From Anaspis maculata (Eukaryota; Arthropoda; Insecta; Coleoptera; Scraptiidae), in NCBI GenBank assembly GCA_949128115.1, contig OX421965.1:59452012-59516011 (forward strand): DNA of 64,000 nt, in the 5' to 3' direction. A program made the translations under genes and the position numbers. Positions 24,645 through 35,887 of the stretch are shown here, one piece after another. Numbering within the stretch: the first letter of the stretch is position 1; each line of letters begins with the position of its first letter. The notes beneath the pieces are model-generated. The model worked only from the letters and a program-made list of their open reading frames with translations. It was not told where the DNA came from and ran no database searches.

Positions 24645-25913
24645 CACTCCAGAAGGACATTATTTTGAAATAACGTATAGATACTTACCGAGAAGGCTTT
24701 TTGAAGCATGTAACAGCCATTAAAATTCTCTTCGGGGTATAGACTGAGTGAGGATGCAATGTTACTGAAAGCTTTCTTACAAGTGCCATGTAACAACTCT
24801 AGGAACTCATTGCAATTGTTTACTACAAGTAATCTGGCAATAAAAGTAAAGTTATCCCGTTATTCCTCGTATCAAACTCTTCGTTTCTCCACGTTAATTA
24901 TCCTCAGGAATAAAGTGTGTCAATGGTAGTGATAACAGTACCGGTACCATAGTGGCAATAGTAAGGAAACATTGCTAGTGGGACGAGTGGTATCTAAATA
25001 GAAGTGGAAAGAACTCTGACTACAAAAACATATTGCAATGCAAAATGTTCTGAAGCAATACTCACCAAAGCAATAATAACAAATTGACATGATCATTAAT
25101 ACAGTTATCCGTTTTCTCTCAACGTGGGCGAACGGACAAGTAGTAATAATTACTTAGCGTGAAAGATCGCTAATAATCCAGTCGATTCAATGCGTATCGC
25201 CTAATTAAAACCAATCAACAGCCATTATGCCGATTTAGACAAGGCAGCTTGTTCTTCCGTATAAGCTCAAAGCTCTTTGAGTTACGTCTCGTACATGCGT
25301 CGTTCAGCGTGGTAAGCTCCGGTTTCACAGCCTCCGCTTCTCGGGCTTTGATTGCAATCGTTATCACTTTCTCCCGAGCATACACACACATTATTACGCT
25401 TTGTAAATCGTGATCGAGGCGAAATTATGACGTGTATGTGTGTACCTACAACAACATGGCTATATCTATCCTTCCTGGCCTAGCTGGCCGAGTCCGCCGA
25501 GTGTGTGCGCGAGGTTCAATCACGATTTTGAAGCGTCATCGCCGACGTGACAGGTTAATTTGAATAAATAGTGGCGGTATGCAATTTAAATATCATCATC
25601 GACGTCACGAGTGACACGGTGTGATGGCGGACGACGTAATTGAAAAGATTTATTGTCACATTGTCAAACAGCCAACGTGTCACTACACGTTGCTTTTCCA
25701 CTTTGGATGTTTACTAGCAGCATCGCTGAATTTTTCGAATGTGCAATAATTACAATCACGCCGACCGATACCAGCAGGTAACGGGACGATCGGTTGTCGG
25801 GTTGATTTCCGGGTCTGGAGACAAACACAACACATCATGATGACGTTGAAATAAGAAGGGCCAGACGGAATTGGTCTGGTTTTCATGGCACTCTTCAGTC
25901 CTAATACTAATAA
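24645..25913. other. Intergenic, no gene seen
   Basis: No supportable coding sequence, RNA gene or repeat. Confidence 0.45.
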
Positions 25914-26206
25914 CCGCTTGGTGAGGGAAAACGCTACGCATTGAGCCACGACTCCTTGATCGTGTAACGATCACAGAATTGTGGACAACAGTTCTGCCAT
26001 AAAAAGAAGGAACAAAACCGTATTAAATCCACTTTTGTATGTTGAATCATAAATAAAATTCCGCTTGGTGAGGGAAAACGCTACGCATTGAGCCGCGACT
26101 CCTTGATCGTGTAACGATCACAGAATTGTGGACAACAGTTCTGCCATAAAAAGAGAGAACAAAACCGTATTAAATCACTTTTGTATGTTGAATCATAAAT
26201 AAAATT
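25914..26206. repeat. Tandem duplication, 147-base unit, two copies
   Basis: Unit 1 (25914-26060) begins ccgcttggtgagggaaaacg and unit 2 (26061-26206) begins identically. They differ by only a few substitutions and one base in length. Each unit ends with aaataaaatt. No function is evident. Confidence 0.9.
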
Positions 26207-26309
26207 GAACATTGGATACCTCGTGGCTTGATTTTTGTTTCAAGCATTGGTTAAAATTGACTTTTTCTACAGTGATCTAACTGATATGTCCACTATGTAT
26301 TCAGTGATC

Positions 26310-26632
26310 AATAAAACCAAGCTCCAAGCTCTCTGACTACCACAACACCGGACGATCAGATCGAAACTGCACAAACACGTGTGTCGCCCCTGTGTGGGGC
26401 TCATCAGCGCGCAGGCATCCAGTTCAACCATCCGGTGCTGTGGCAGTCAGAGATCCTAGTAATGTACACTCAGGGGCTCCTCAATATGTGAGTCTCCCAA
26501 GTGGCGCCATCTATCAAAGGCATTCCGCAGATGCTTTATTCCAAAGGCATCAGGCAGGCGAAGGAATTAAACACAATTCCACGTAAAGCCACACCATCGC
26601 CGAGAGCATCGATGGTAAAGTCTACACACGTA
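26310..26632 (+). repeat. Interspersed repeat R2, copy 1
   Basis: This segment is repeated in direct orientation at 26720-27446 (copy 2, interrupted). Shared blocks include gactaccacaacacc, aggctcatcag-type sequence, gtggcagtcagagat, and attaaacacaattccacgta near the end. It has no coding frame conserved between the copies. SINE-like in size, but I could not identify an RNA-derived head. Confidence 0.75.
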
Positions 26633-26719
26633 TACTCAAACCGAGTAAAGTAATGTTACAAGAACACAAACACGCAAATATTGCGCCTCTTAGAGCCTCT
26701 CGGCGGACACCTCGCATTT

Positions 26720-27446
26720 TTAATGAAACCATGCTTTCCGACTACCACAACACCCGGGGGTCCTATTTCTAGCAGGGAGTTGGTCACCCAGTGACCGCAA
26801 TGCAACCCGCCTTGCCGCCTCATGTAGAAAATGGGTATTTCTGGGACCTTGGCTCGGCAAGTTCCGCGTCGGAATCGTGTTAGTCCGTGAAACGTGACAC
26901 GACAGCGTGCTGTTTTACCAGCACGACTAAAACGGAGCGGAGACACGAAATTTCCTTGTTCAACTTGTTCCTCAATAAAAACAAACCCCAATAGATAAAC
27001 CAAAAAATGTAAGGCTATTTTTATGAATGTAGACTGTCATTTTTTATTGTCTATCAAAAATTTTATGTCAGTTAAAGCTAACATGTTAGTTATGCTTCTG
27101 TCAAATATTCCTGTTATTCTAAGGGAGGCGAGTATCGATTCCCTGCTAGGAATAAAGCCCCAGACGATCAAACCGAAATTGTACAGACACGTGTTTCGCC
27201 CCTGTTGGAGGCTCATCAGTGCGCAGGCATCCAGTCCAACCATCCGGCGCTGTGGCAGTCAGAGATGCTCGTAATTTACACTCAGGGGGACTCCTAATAT
27301 GTGTCTCCTAAGCGGCGCCATCTGTCAGAGGCATTCCTCAGATGCTATATTCCAAAGGCATCGGGCAGGTGGAGGAATTAAACACAATTCCACGTAAAGC
27401 CACACCATCGTCAGGAGCATCGATGGTAAAGTGTACACACCGTGTA
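26720..27446 (+). repeat. Interspersed repeat R2, copy 2, split by a MITE
   Basis: Homology to copy 1 runs through gactaccacaacacc up to about 26755, is interrupted by the element 26756-27161, and resumes at gacgatcaaaccgaaa. It ends near gcatcgatggtaaagt. Confidence 0.75.
26756..27161. mobile_element. MITE inserted in repeat R2
   Basis: Inverted ends gggggtcctatttctagcag and ctgctaggaataaagcccc match the family terminus seen at 10844-10962. Comparison with the uninterrupted copy at 26310-26632 gives the pre-insertion site directly. Confidence 0.8.
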
Positions 27447-27988
27447 CATTTAGTGGGGCCAGGTCGGACAAACTTCAAACTGATCAGTGACTGAAGTGAT
27501 CAGAGTTTAACGAAATCTGTCGGCGATGCGTGCCTTGTAGGGGTGAATCGAGGGGTGAATTGACACTTTATCGCTATTTGCTTGAACATTCCTAAAAGTG
27601 ATCCGATTAAAATAACTATTCCTTTTAGAACATCTGTGACTGAATTCAGGTTATAGAATAATAATAAGCAGTTGGTAATAATGCTGAAATGTCTCGTTGT
27701 TCAGTAATTTTATTTCAACTCACAATTCACTTTGTTTCGAACGAAAACTGTCGGTCTACAGCAAGTGAGTAAACCAGTCTACGGAAACTCTCTTTAAGTA
27801 CCAAATCAACCAAATTTGAAAATGTGTTCATTTGGCCAAGTAGGCCAACAGTTCAGTGAGATAATGTGACAGTTCAATAAGAGAATCTGACAGTAGGTAC
27901 CTACACAGTGTACAGTACTGACATCTCAGTGAAAGAATGTGATCGCTAGTAAGAAAACGTCATTTTCTTACAGAACATTCCATGTCAG
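27447..27988. other. Intergenic, no gene seen
   Basis: Short imperfect repeats of cagt(g/a)a-type words near 27850-27930. Nothing else. Confidence 0.4.
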
Positions 27989-28361
27989 TAAGGGCCGGTA
28001 TTTCAGTGCAAGTTTAACCAGGGGATTTCGAAAACGGCAGGCTAACCTGCCAAATCGTGTTTTTCAGTTTGCGTTTAACGCTAACCGATGGTTTGGCTGG
28101 ATAGTTTACGAATCTCCCGCAGTCGACTGTTCAATTAAAGTTCAACTACCCAAAGTGGCATCCCAACCTCACTATTCTGTCGCGTTTTACATGTTTATGA
28201 TGTATTTTTGCTGCATTCCAGTCATTCCACCCGTTATTACAACAGTAAAATTTGCGAGTAGGTACTCTGTTGGGAAACAAAGCCTTTATTGCAGAAGACC
28301 TTTTTGTCTTGGGCTGGGTTATCCACTGTCAATATTTTTTACATAATACAAAGAAAAGTAT

Positions 28362-28757
28362 TATAGTAAGTTCACTCCTACCGTGATTCTTGTCGGCTGT
28401 GTTTCCAAATCTCAAATTTGAAAGCTTCCTAGAACTTGGCAGTTGGTTGCACTGCTGTTTGACAACTCAAGTTTGACAATACAGTCCTCAAATTAATTAT
28501 GGCTCCAATATCCATATAAAATAGGGTTACGGATACATTTCTTCCCATTCGTTTTCCAAGTCTTTTTAGATCTAGAGGTGAAACCTCGGGTGAAACATCC
28601 GCAAACACAGATAACCTACCCATAATTTCAATAACCTATTTTTCGGGACTCAAGCCAGACGCAGACTTGGCAGTTGGACGTCAAGTCTACAACGCCATTG
28701 CCAAACTGCACAATTTGCCCAGCAGACTAGAATCACGGTAGGAGTGAACCTACTATA
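28362..28757. mobile_element. MITE nested in the 27992-30225 element
   Basis: tatagtaagttcactcctac and onward to gtgattct is mirrored by agaatcac and gtaggagtgaacctactata. The terminal inverted repeats are about 33 bases, with probable TA at the borders. There is no coding sequence. Confidence 0.75.
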
Positions 28758-29496
28758 GTTGCTTGCTTTCACAGAAAAATAATTTAGTTTTTTCTACTTA
28801 GATAGTAGTTTTATTATATTCAGGTTGGTATATTGAAAGCTCCAATATTCGTGTTCAACGATTGATTGGAATGGGCGACCGAAAAACAACGCAACAGCTT
28901 TTTTCAAGTTTTTCCCAGTCAACTCATAACGCGAAACAAAAACATAAGAGCAGAGAGAACAGTTAACAGATATCAAACTGAGGTTAGAGCTCTCAAACTT
29001 GAGAGAATTGGCGATTGTTTGACAGAAATCTATATTGCCAACATGAAATTTTTTTGATGAATGCCGGTTTTAGGCTTAGTTTATCTAAACGGACTTGAAC
29101 CAATTGGCGAGTTTCAAGATCGAATACGCCATCTGACGGCCAACGTGTAAACGACGTTTGTGCACGGATCAACCGCAGATTTGTGTGGGCTCTTATGAGC
29201 GTTGCGGTGTTTAGTGACTTTAATTGATTCCATCTGGCTTAACGCGGCGTTGATTTTTTCCAACAAAGTACGTGAGCCACGCACGTTTCATTATCTTGAA
29301 TATACTAGGTGTCGTCGGTTGCAAAAGCATTGCATTTTTAAATAAGAGTGGCACGTGTACGACGACTGGCAAGCAAAAGTGGCATCAGAATGGGAGGTGG
29401 TAAGATTTGTGATTTTGTCATAGTGACAAAAAGTGGCGGAGAATTTGTTGCGTTTCCGAGTGCGAGTCGCGCTGTGGAAACCGGAAAAAGGAAGAG

Positions 29497-30123
29497 TTAC
29501 ATTTTCACCGTTTCCCGTCGAAAGCGAAAGACGCAAGTTGGGTAGTCAAGATGACAAACAAACTTGGCACTGTGGAAAATATGACTACGAGAAAAGCCTG
29601 GGAAGTGTGCTGAAAATAGGAACTTTAAATGGCTGCATCGAAGAAGCACAGCTGCGATATGTTTGCATGTCCCGGACTGGCCTGCTTTGCAAGTGCATTT
29701 AAACGTTCCAATTTCACAGGAACTCTCGCAGGAACTTCTACTACGATTTCTTTTAATTACAATCTCAGTTGCCTCGTGAGGAGATTCATATACAATGCGC
29801 TTGTTTGTAAACACAATCCAAATATGTCTATGTTTGAACTGAAGCTTGATTTGGTTCGCTTTCGACCATACAACACAAGAAATTGTGACTTCAGAATTTC
29901 CTCTCCCATCAGTATCCCATCACGATAGATCGAGAATCCGTTGAGGCTCGAGGCCATCCAGTGATTGAAAACCTTCATAACACTCAATTCGCTTCTGCCA
30001 TTTCCGAGTTCCACCGCAATAGGTACTAATTAACCACGTTTCACGTCTGGAGGACATTAAAAACCGCTTACTACTGATAAGATTTTTGAACGCGCGGGCA
30101 ACAATCCGTGCCCTATCCGACAT
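29497..30123 (-). pseudogene. SWIM zinc-finger protein remnant
   Basis: The minus-strand frame ending at 29497 contains GTFKCTCKAGQSGTCKHIAA. This fits the SWIM zinc-binding pattern C-x-C-x(n)-C-x-H and is followed by the hydrophobic AVLL helix typical of that domain. The same frame reads back through SKANQIKLQFKHRHIWIVFT to an in-frame stop near 29935. A second, overlapping frame supplies an ATG at 30123 (MSDRARIVARAFKNLISS), so an upstream part may be joined by a frameshift or a missed splice. SWIM domains occur in MULE transposases and in arthropod proteins that also carry a YqaJ nuclease domain; neither partner domain is visible here. I treat it as a broken transposon-borne gene. Confidence 0.5.
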
Positions 30124-30269
30124 GTTTGTTCACATGCGAAGCGCATCAGCAGCGCCACCATCGGTAATGTTACTCGCCAATAGTCAGCTGATTTTTCGTT
30201 TCAACGAACGCTGAAATACCGGTCCTAAATAACATGCGACTTCCTTTTATATTACGAATACCTATGTTA

Positions 30270-32142
30270 GTATGGGGGCATAGGTCGTGCCGTGTGCAGC
30301 TTCGTGAAGATATATAGGGATATGTCTTAGTCGATTCTTGGGGGGTCAAGGACCATGAAAAATGATGGTGGAATATTCGTATCTACTGCAGGCAAATATG
30401 GTGGAGGCGCCAAAATGGGCTTCATCTGGTAATAAGAAACTGGCTCTAGCTCGTTTGTTTTCCAACGGATTTCAACATCTGGGACGTCATTTTGTAGACA
30501 AAAAAATTCTCTTCTTATTTCATACCTAAATTTACAAACGTCATTCCGTGAAACTGTCAAATCTGTATTTATAAGTCATGCTTAATTCCGCCCTTTTTTG
30601 AAGGTTATCCGATATTTTCGAAACCTAGCAGTATCATAGATCTTGAAGTGCTCTTTTAGAATTTTTACTTTTCCACTTCGTATCTTTGCCGTTTTGGCCG
30701 CCATATTGAAAAGATGGCGCAAAAAAAACAGTTTTTTGTCAATATCTTGAATTCAACTGACCCAAGATTGAAATGTGTGTATGCGGAGTAGAGCCCATTC
30801 CAATCTCTACAATTTGACATATCAGTCATTAATGTGCGATTTACGGTTCTTGAGTTAGAGCTTTCAGAACTTCCGGAAGCATCAACTTTCGGCATTCAAT
30901 CAGCATGTTAAATTGATACCATCGTCATGTAGTAGGCAAATAACCCATCAATAGCTCTTGGCCATTAACCATAGATGACAAAAATTTAGAAAATCGATCA
31001 TGGTGATGTTATTTGTGTAATTACAGGGTGAACTGTGAAAGCAAACTGACTTTAGAAAGAAAAAAAGGTAATATAGCATTTGAAGGATATCAGATACATT
31101 CGAAACTCATTATTATGATGAGATTTGGGGTCATCATTCAGAATATCCACTTTTCCACTTCGTATCTTTGCTGTTCTGGCGATAATCTTGAAAAAATGGC
31201 GCCCAAAAAACATATTTTCGATTTTTTTTTCGAAAATTTGTCATAAAACTTGAGAATTCATATCAAAAGTGAAGGTCCATTAAATTGTCTATAATTTGAC
31301 GTCTGAATCACTCATGTGCGACTTACAGTTCTCAAGCTATACCTTCTCAAAGTTGATTTTCCCTTAGAGTTCACTCTGTAGTTGCATAGCAACCGTTACC
31401 ATGCTTGATTTTCTGGATATTAATGGTCTGTGGTTGACAATTTATCATTATTTATGGGTAATTTGACTGCCACGTGGAGCTAAGCTCAACTTGACATGCT
31501 GATTGGATGACAAAAGTTGATGCTTCAGGGAGCTCTGGAAGCCATAACCCAAGAACCGGAAATAGCACGTACACGAGTAAAGTGTCAAATTGTAGATAAT
31601 TGAATAAGCTTTCATTCGCATACAAACGCTTCCACCTCACATTGACTGAAATGAAGATATTGACAAAAAACTGTTTTTTAGGCGCCATCTTTCCAATATG
31701 GCGGCCAAAACGGCAAATATACGAAGTGGAAAAGTGAAAATTTGGAAAGGGCACCTCAAGATCTATAATACTGCCAAGTTTCAAAAATATCAGATAACCT
31801 TGAAAAAAGGCCGGAATTTAGCATATCTTATGAAGACAATTTTGACAGTTTCCCGGAATGACGTTTGTAAACTCAGGCATAAAGTAAGAAGAGAATTTTT
31901 TTGTCTACAAAATGATGTTTCAGATGTTGAAATCCGTTAAAAAACAAACGAGCTACAGCCAGTTTCTTATCATCAAATGAAGCCCATTTTGGCGCCTCCA
32001 CCATATTTGCCTGCAGCAGATGTCAATATTCCACCATAATTTTTCATGGTCCTTGATCGCCCAGGAATCGATTAGGACATATCCCTATATATCTTCACGA
32101 AGCTGCACACGGCCAACCTTTTTTGACCCTATGCCCCCTGAC
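30270..32142. mobile_element. Nested palindrome P5, TA-flanked, about 1.87 kb
   Basis: Outer ends gtatgggggcataggtc and its inverse (ending tatgccccctgac) are flanked by TA (30268-30269, 32143-32144). Arms of over 700 bases are mirrored throughout, for example aggcgccaaaatgggcttca (30406) against tgaagcccattttggcgcct. Inside, cagggtgaactgtg at 31024 and its inverse ending 31378 form a second TA-flanked hairpin. No frame is conserved as protein. Confidence 0.85.
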
Positions 32143-32144
32143 TA

Positions 32145-33560
32145 TGTCATAGAGAAATCCCATATCTTGTGAAATGCTTGGTAAAATGCGAGGTAAAATG
32201 TTATTTTCTAAGCCACAAATCCCGTAGGTAATTTACACCATGGAGATACAAAACGTTCCACTGAATCTTTTATCTTTCCATTTTCACAAGATTTGAACCG
32301 CCACTACTGCCTTTCATTGTTATGTTATGACGCAACTTATTAATCACTGCAGAGGAAAACCCCAGTGCATTCTCACATATGGGAACCAACGCCGATCCTT
32401 TCGATATTTTAGTACTTTCTCATGATCCAAGAACCAACAACGACTGTCTAGAATACTCTTATGTATATTATTTCAATGAAACTTATTTCGATACCACAGA
32501 CCACTCTACGTTGAGTAGCGGAGGCTACACATTTTCCGTAAGTGATCGTGCTTTCGATACCTACTCGAGAAGGCCCCCCTGCTATCACTATCCGGTGCGA
32601 AATGACGAATCATTTATATACAGTTACCACACGGCATGTTTGTACGAAATGTACACTTCGTTCACACGAATTAAAGATAACTGAGCTACCAGTTTTTGCG
32701 ATCATTTTCTTTGCCGCCAAAAAAGCAAGAATTTAGAATCCTACACTTAGGATAGGTACTTTACCACTATACTACGAGCTATTCGAACGGAGCCTGAATT
32801 AACTGTAAAAATGTGTGAGGAACCAGCCGAGAGATATGAAACAGAACGAGAGCAAAAATAATGAATGATCATAAAGGTAATCGCGATGGTAGTGGACTGG
32901 GACTAAGCATCACGAATTTGTAGGTAAACCATGTTCTTGGTAGGTATCTATATTATTACAGGGACAATGACAGAAAACGTGGAGCCGGTCACGTGTTCAA
33001 AACTAGGCATTATGTAAGAGAAGAACAAAACAACCACCGGAGTATATAGAAATATGTATGGGTAATGAATGAATAGGCCGCGGGCTAGAAATCATACATT
33101 CCTGCGTAATATCTCGTACATTGAATCAATCTTCGGCTTGCCAGGAAGTCAACTAGCCCTGCATGCTGTATGCAGCCTTTTCTGGTGCGCTGGCTTGTTG
33201 CACCCAGCGGGCTGTCGGTTTTATTACGTGCGAAGACGGCCTTAGAAAGCGTCTTTACTTGACCTGAATTTCAGCCTTATCTACTTAGGGTGGATAGTCA
33301 GCTTATTCAGAGTGATTTCTGCTAGTATAGCCCCGTTGCTCCTATCTACCTTTAACTTTGACTGAGGCTGTTTGCATAAGTTATATGGGGACTAGCCAAA
33401 CGTCACTACCTAAGTTACTACTCAGTACCTACAGTGGTTTTCCTATTCAGAACGTCCTTAGCCAAGTTGTTTGTTGTATAGGCGCACCTCCCCCGAATCG
33501 ACATATTATCACTCTGTATTACATATAATCTATATTATTATCACGTCACGACTGATATTC
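32145..33560. other. Intergenic, no gene recognised
   Basis: A 101-codon plus-strand frame at 32379-32684, rich in Tyr, Ser and Asp, has no recognisable domain. I do not annotate it as a gene. Confidence 0.4.
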
Positions 33561-33566
33561 TTTATT
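33561..33566 (-). promoter_or_regulatory. Poly(A) signal for the Idh3g-like gene
   Basis: AATAAA on the minus strand, about 120 bases past the stop codon at 33684-33686, a normal distance for an insect 3' UTR. Confidence 0.55.
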
Positions 33567-33683
33567 CTGGATCTCTTATTTACACAGCGTTGAGCATTGT
33601 GGATCTGTGTCCCACATCTACAAGAAATACTTCAATCAAAACTTGACCATTTAAATACTTAACAATTACGATTTTAAATTGCT

Positions 33684-34862
33684 CTATTTTATATACGATG
33701 CCAAATTGATTTTTTCTTCGTCTACGTAATCAATTCCAGAACTAATGCGGCTCTTGATATTGTCGATCACGTCACGACTCGTGGCCGTACCACCCAAGTC
33801 TGGAGTGTGGACCAAATCCTCGCACAGCGTCAACCAAATCGCTCTCCTGATAAAATACGCATCTTTCGAGTGGCCCAAGTGTTCCAGTACATTAGCTGCA
33901 GCTTTGAGGATGGCCGTGGGATTCGCAGTGTTCTGTCCTGCTATGCTTGTGCCAGAAGTACGCGTCATGGTCTCGAAAACGGTACAATTTGACCCAACGT
34001 TCTGCCCCGCCATCAGCCCTGGCCCTCCGGTCAGTCCAGCCAAGGCATTGGAAACCATGCTTCCGTACAAATTGGGCAGCAGCATCACCTGGAACTGGCA
34101 AGGGTTCTTGACCAGTTGCATGCTGCAGTTGTCGATGATCATGTCCTCGTGTTTGATTTCCGGATATTCTTCAGCAACTTCTCTTGCCGTTTGTAGAAAG
34201 AGCCCGTCGGACAATTTCATTATGTTGGCCTTGTGCACGGTCGTAACTTTGTTTTTGCCTTCTTTCCTGGCAAGTTCAAAGGCGAATCTGGCTATGCGCT
34301 CGGAGTTTTTTTTTGTGACAACTTTCAAGTTTTCCACGACTCCCGGGACGGTTTCGTGTTCCAGCATGGAATAAAAACCTTCCAAGTTCTCCCGGACCAC
34401 TGAGACGTCGACGTTTTGGTGCTTGGCGGGCACATTGGGAAATGACTTGCAACGACTCAGCATGGCGTACAAATCGAGCTGCTTTCTGATCTGGAAACTT
34501 CTTGACACTTTCACGTCGTCTAATTCGCCCATCTCGATGTTGCCTTTGATGGCCACGCCTGTTCGTCTGATTGAAGCGATGACGTGTTGCAGATACTGCT
34601 CGTGCTCTTCCTCAGTTCTGACTTTGTCAGCAGTGATTATTTCGAAATCGATCGGGGTTTCGATGAATTCGAATATTTCGTGAACGTATTCCATGAGTTC
34701 AGGACCGGTGCCTATGCCTGGTACCATGGTCACTGTATGTCTGCCGCTGCTGAAGAAATCGTCGCTCAACCTCGGTCCATTCGACAAGTCTTTAGAAAAC
34801 CGTGCATGGACGTTTCTGATGGCCAGTTGGAGCGATCTCTGCACAAGCTTCCTGGTTGCCAT
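33684..34862 (-). CDS. Idh3g: NAD-dependent isocitrate dehydrogenase, gamma-type regulatory subunit, single exon
   Basis: Subunit of the mitochondrial TCA-cycle enzyme that oxidises isocitrate to 2-oxoglutarate with NAD+. The 392-residue frame is full length for the family. The N-terminus (MATRKLVQRSLQLAIRNVHA) is rich in basic and hydroxylated residues, as in mitochondrial presequences. Landmarks: PGIGTGPE (48-55), KGNIE (106-110), RENLEGFYS (157-165), VHKANIMK (209-216), PNLYG (263-267), NTANPTA (311-317) and HTPDLGG (352-358). The HTPDLGG, GGPGLMAG and VFETMTR blocks point to gamma rather than beta or alpha. Oddities: the usual PGDGIGPE and RENTEGEYS are altered at D, I, T and E, and the metal-binding aspartate position is not retained (QFQVML). 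Insect Idh3 genes normally have several introns and this copy has none in the coding region, suggesting a retrogene. A good 3' splice site lies just upstream of the ATG. The intact frame argues that it is used. Confidence 0.9.
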   Translation of the reverse strand: MATRKLVQRSLQLAIRNVHARFSKDLSNGPRLSDDFFSSGRHTVTMVPGIGTGPELMEYVHEIFEFIETPIDFEIITADKVRTEEEHEQYLQHVIASIRRTGVAIKGNIEMGELDDVKVSRSFQIRKQLDLYAMLSRCKSFPNVPAKHQNVDVSVVRENLEGFYSMLEHETVPGVVENLKVVTKKNSERIARFAFELARKEGKNKVTTVHKANIMKLSDGLFLQTAREVAEEYPEIKHEDMIIDNCSMQLVKNPCQFQVMLLPNLYGSMVSNALAGLTGGPGLMAGQNVGSNCTVFETMTRTSGTSIAGQNTANPTAILKAAANVLEHLGHSKDAYFIRRAIWLTLCEDLVHTPDLGGTATSRDVIDNIKSRISSGIDYVDEEKINLASYIK

Positions 34863-34878
34863 TGAGAAAATTTTGCCC

Positions 34879-34880
34879 CT
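34879..34880 (-). promoter_or_regulatory. Candidate 3' splice site in the 5' UTR of the Idh3g-like gene
   Basis: On the minus strand, tttattttgttacag precedes gggcaaaattttctcaATG. This is a T-rich tract ending in AG, 17 bases upstream of the start codon. It suggests a 5' UTR intron, which I cannot follow further because the donor is not identifiable. Confidence 0.4.
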
Positions 34881-35550
34881 GTAACAAAATAAAATGACGT
34901 GGAGTTATTCTTTTGGTTGGCATGAGAGATTTGTTTGAATTGAAAATTATATTTCAATGCTAAGAGAAGCGACACTTCATAAGTAGGTACTGTTTTACAA
35001 TAGTTTGAATGGGATTATGAATATGAATAAGTATTCCGCTTTGAGGTTCCACCTTTTTTCGTTTTCCAAAATTTGTATTTCGTAAACGGTTGCAACAACT
35101 TAGCTTAAATTTCGCATAACTTACAGCACGGACATCATCTACTACCTGTAAAATTCAAACAGAATCCAAAGAGTGACGGCGGAGCCTGAAAGTCGACAAA
35201 AATAAATTTCAACAACGAAAAAGTTGAACTTTTGTAATCAGATATTTTTCACAGTTGAAAAAATACTGCATGAATATTATTCTTGATTCTTCATAACCTG
35301 TTAAATTTTCCACCTTGAGACTGTGTATGAAGATAAATACCCACTGAAAATATATTTTTCTAATAGTCGCATGATTCAATTAAGCAAAAATAATTGTGAC
35401 CAGAGGCCGTAAAAGTGCTCTTTTTATCCGAACGTTACTTCTGCGCTGAGGCAGCAAATCAGATCATAATATAAAAAGTATGTACCTATTAGGTTTTCTG
35501 GGTGAATATCACAAAAAATCTAAAAATTCAATCATTTTAAAGTGATTTAC

Positions 35551-35694
35551 GGTCAAATTCAGAGACACCACTCACTCTCACTTATTCTTCACTCATCTTG
35601 CCCTAACACAATAGGATTTTTACCTGAAACCATTGTGCTGGACCAAATCGAGTGAGAATTAAGTGTGAGTGTAGGATGACTCTGAATTTGGCCC
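35551..35694. repeat. Hairpin MITE-like repeat
   Basis: ggtcaaattcagagacacca and then ctctcactta are mirrored by taagtgtgagtg and then gactctgaatttggcc. The arms are about 35 bases around a loop of roughly 75. Confidence 0.6.
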
Positions 35695-35802
35695 TTAAAT
35701 ATAAAAAGCAAATTATGACTAATCCTAAAAAGTGACAGATGCGTGCTAAAAAGAGTGACACCTTACGTAACAAGGCATGATGAAATAGTTATTCATGTAC
35801 CA

Positions 35803-35887
35803 AGGCCGTAAAGGTGATCTTTTTTGGCCGAATCTGAAGTTTTGGCCTGACCAAATCAGATGAGGTCAAAAAAGGACCTTTGGCCGA
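35803..35887. repeat. Short hairpin
   Basis: aggccgtaaaggtgatcttt is mirrored by aaaaaaggacctttggcc, and an inner atctga / tcagat pair continues the stem. A related single-arm sequence occurs at about 43143-43175. Confidence 0.55.

Larger units (their letters stand above)
27992..30225 (-). mobile_element. TAA-flanked inverted-repeat element (Harbinger-like?) with SWIM remnant
   Basis: Ends gggccggtatttcag (27992-28006) and ctgaaataccggtcc (30211-30225) are inverted with one mismatch in 15, and each is flanked by TAA (27989-27991 and 30226-30228). A three-base TAA/TTA duplication is typical of PIF/Harbinger elements. No Harbinger transposase was recognised. The only coding hint is the SWIM-type fragment at 29497-30123. 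A MITE lies inside at 28362-28757. Confidence 0.5.

Noticed and set aside
32379..32684. 101-codon frame as a real gene
   Set aside because: No domain, signal peptide, splice context or conserved repeat copy supports it; length is within chance for this window.
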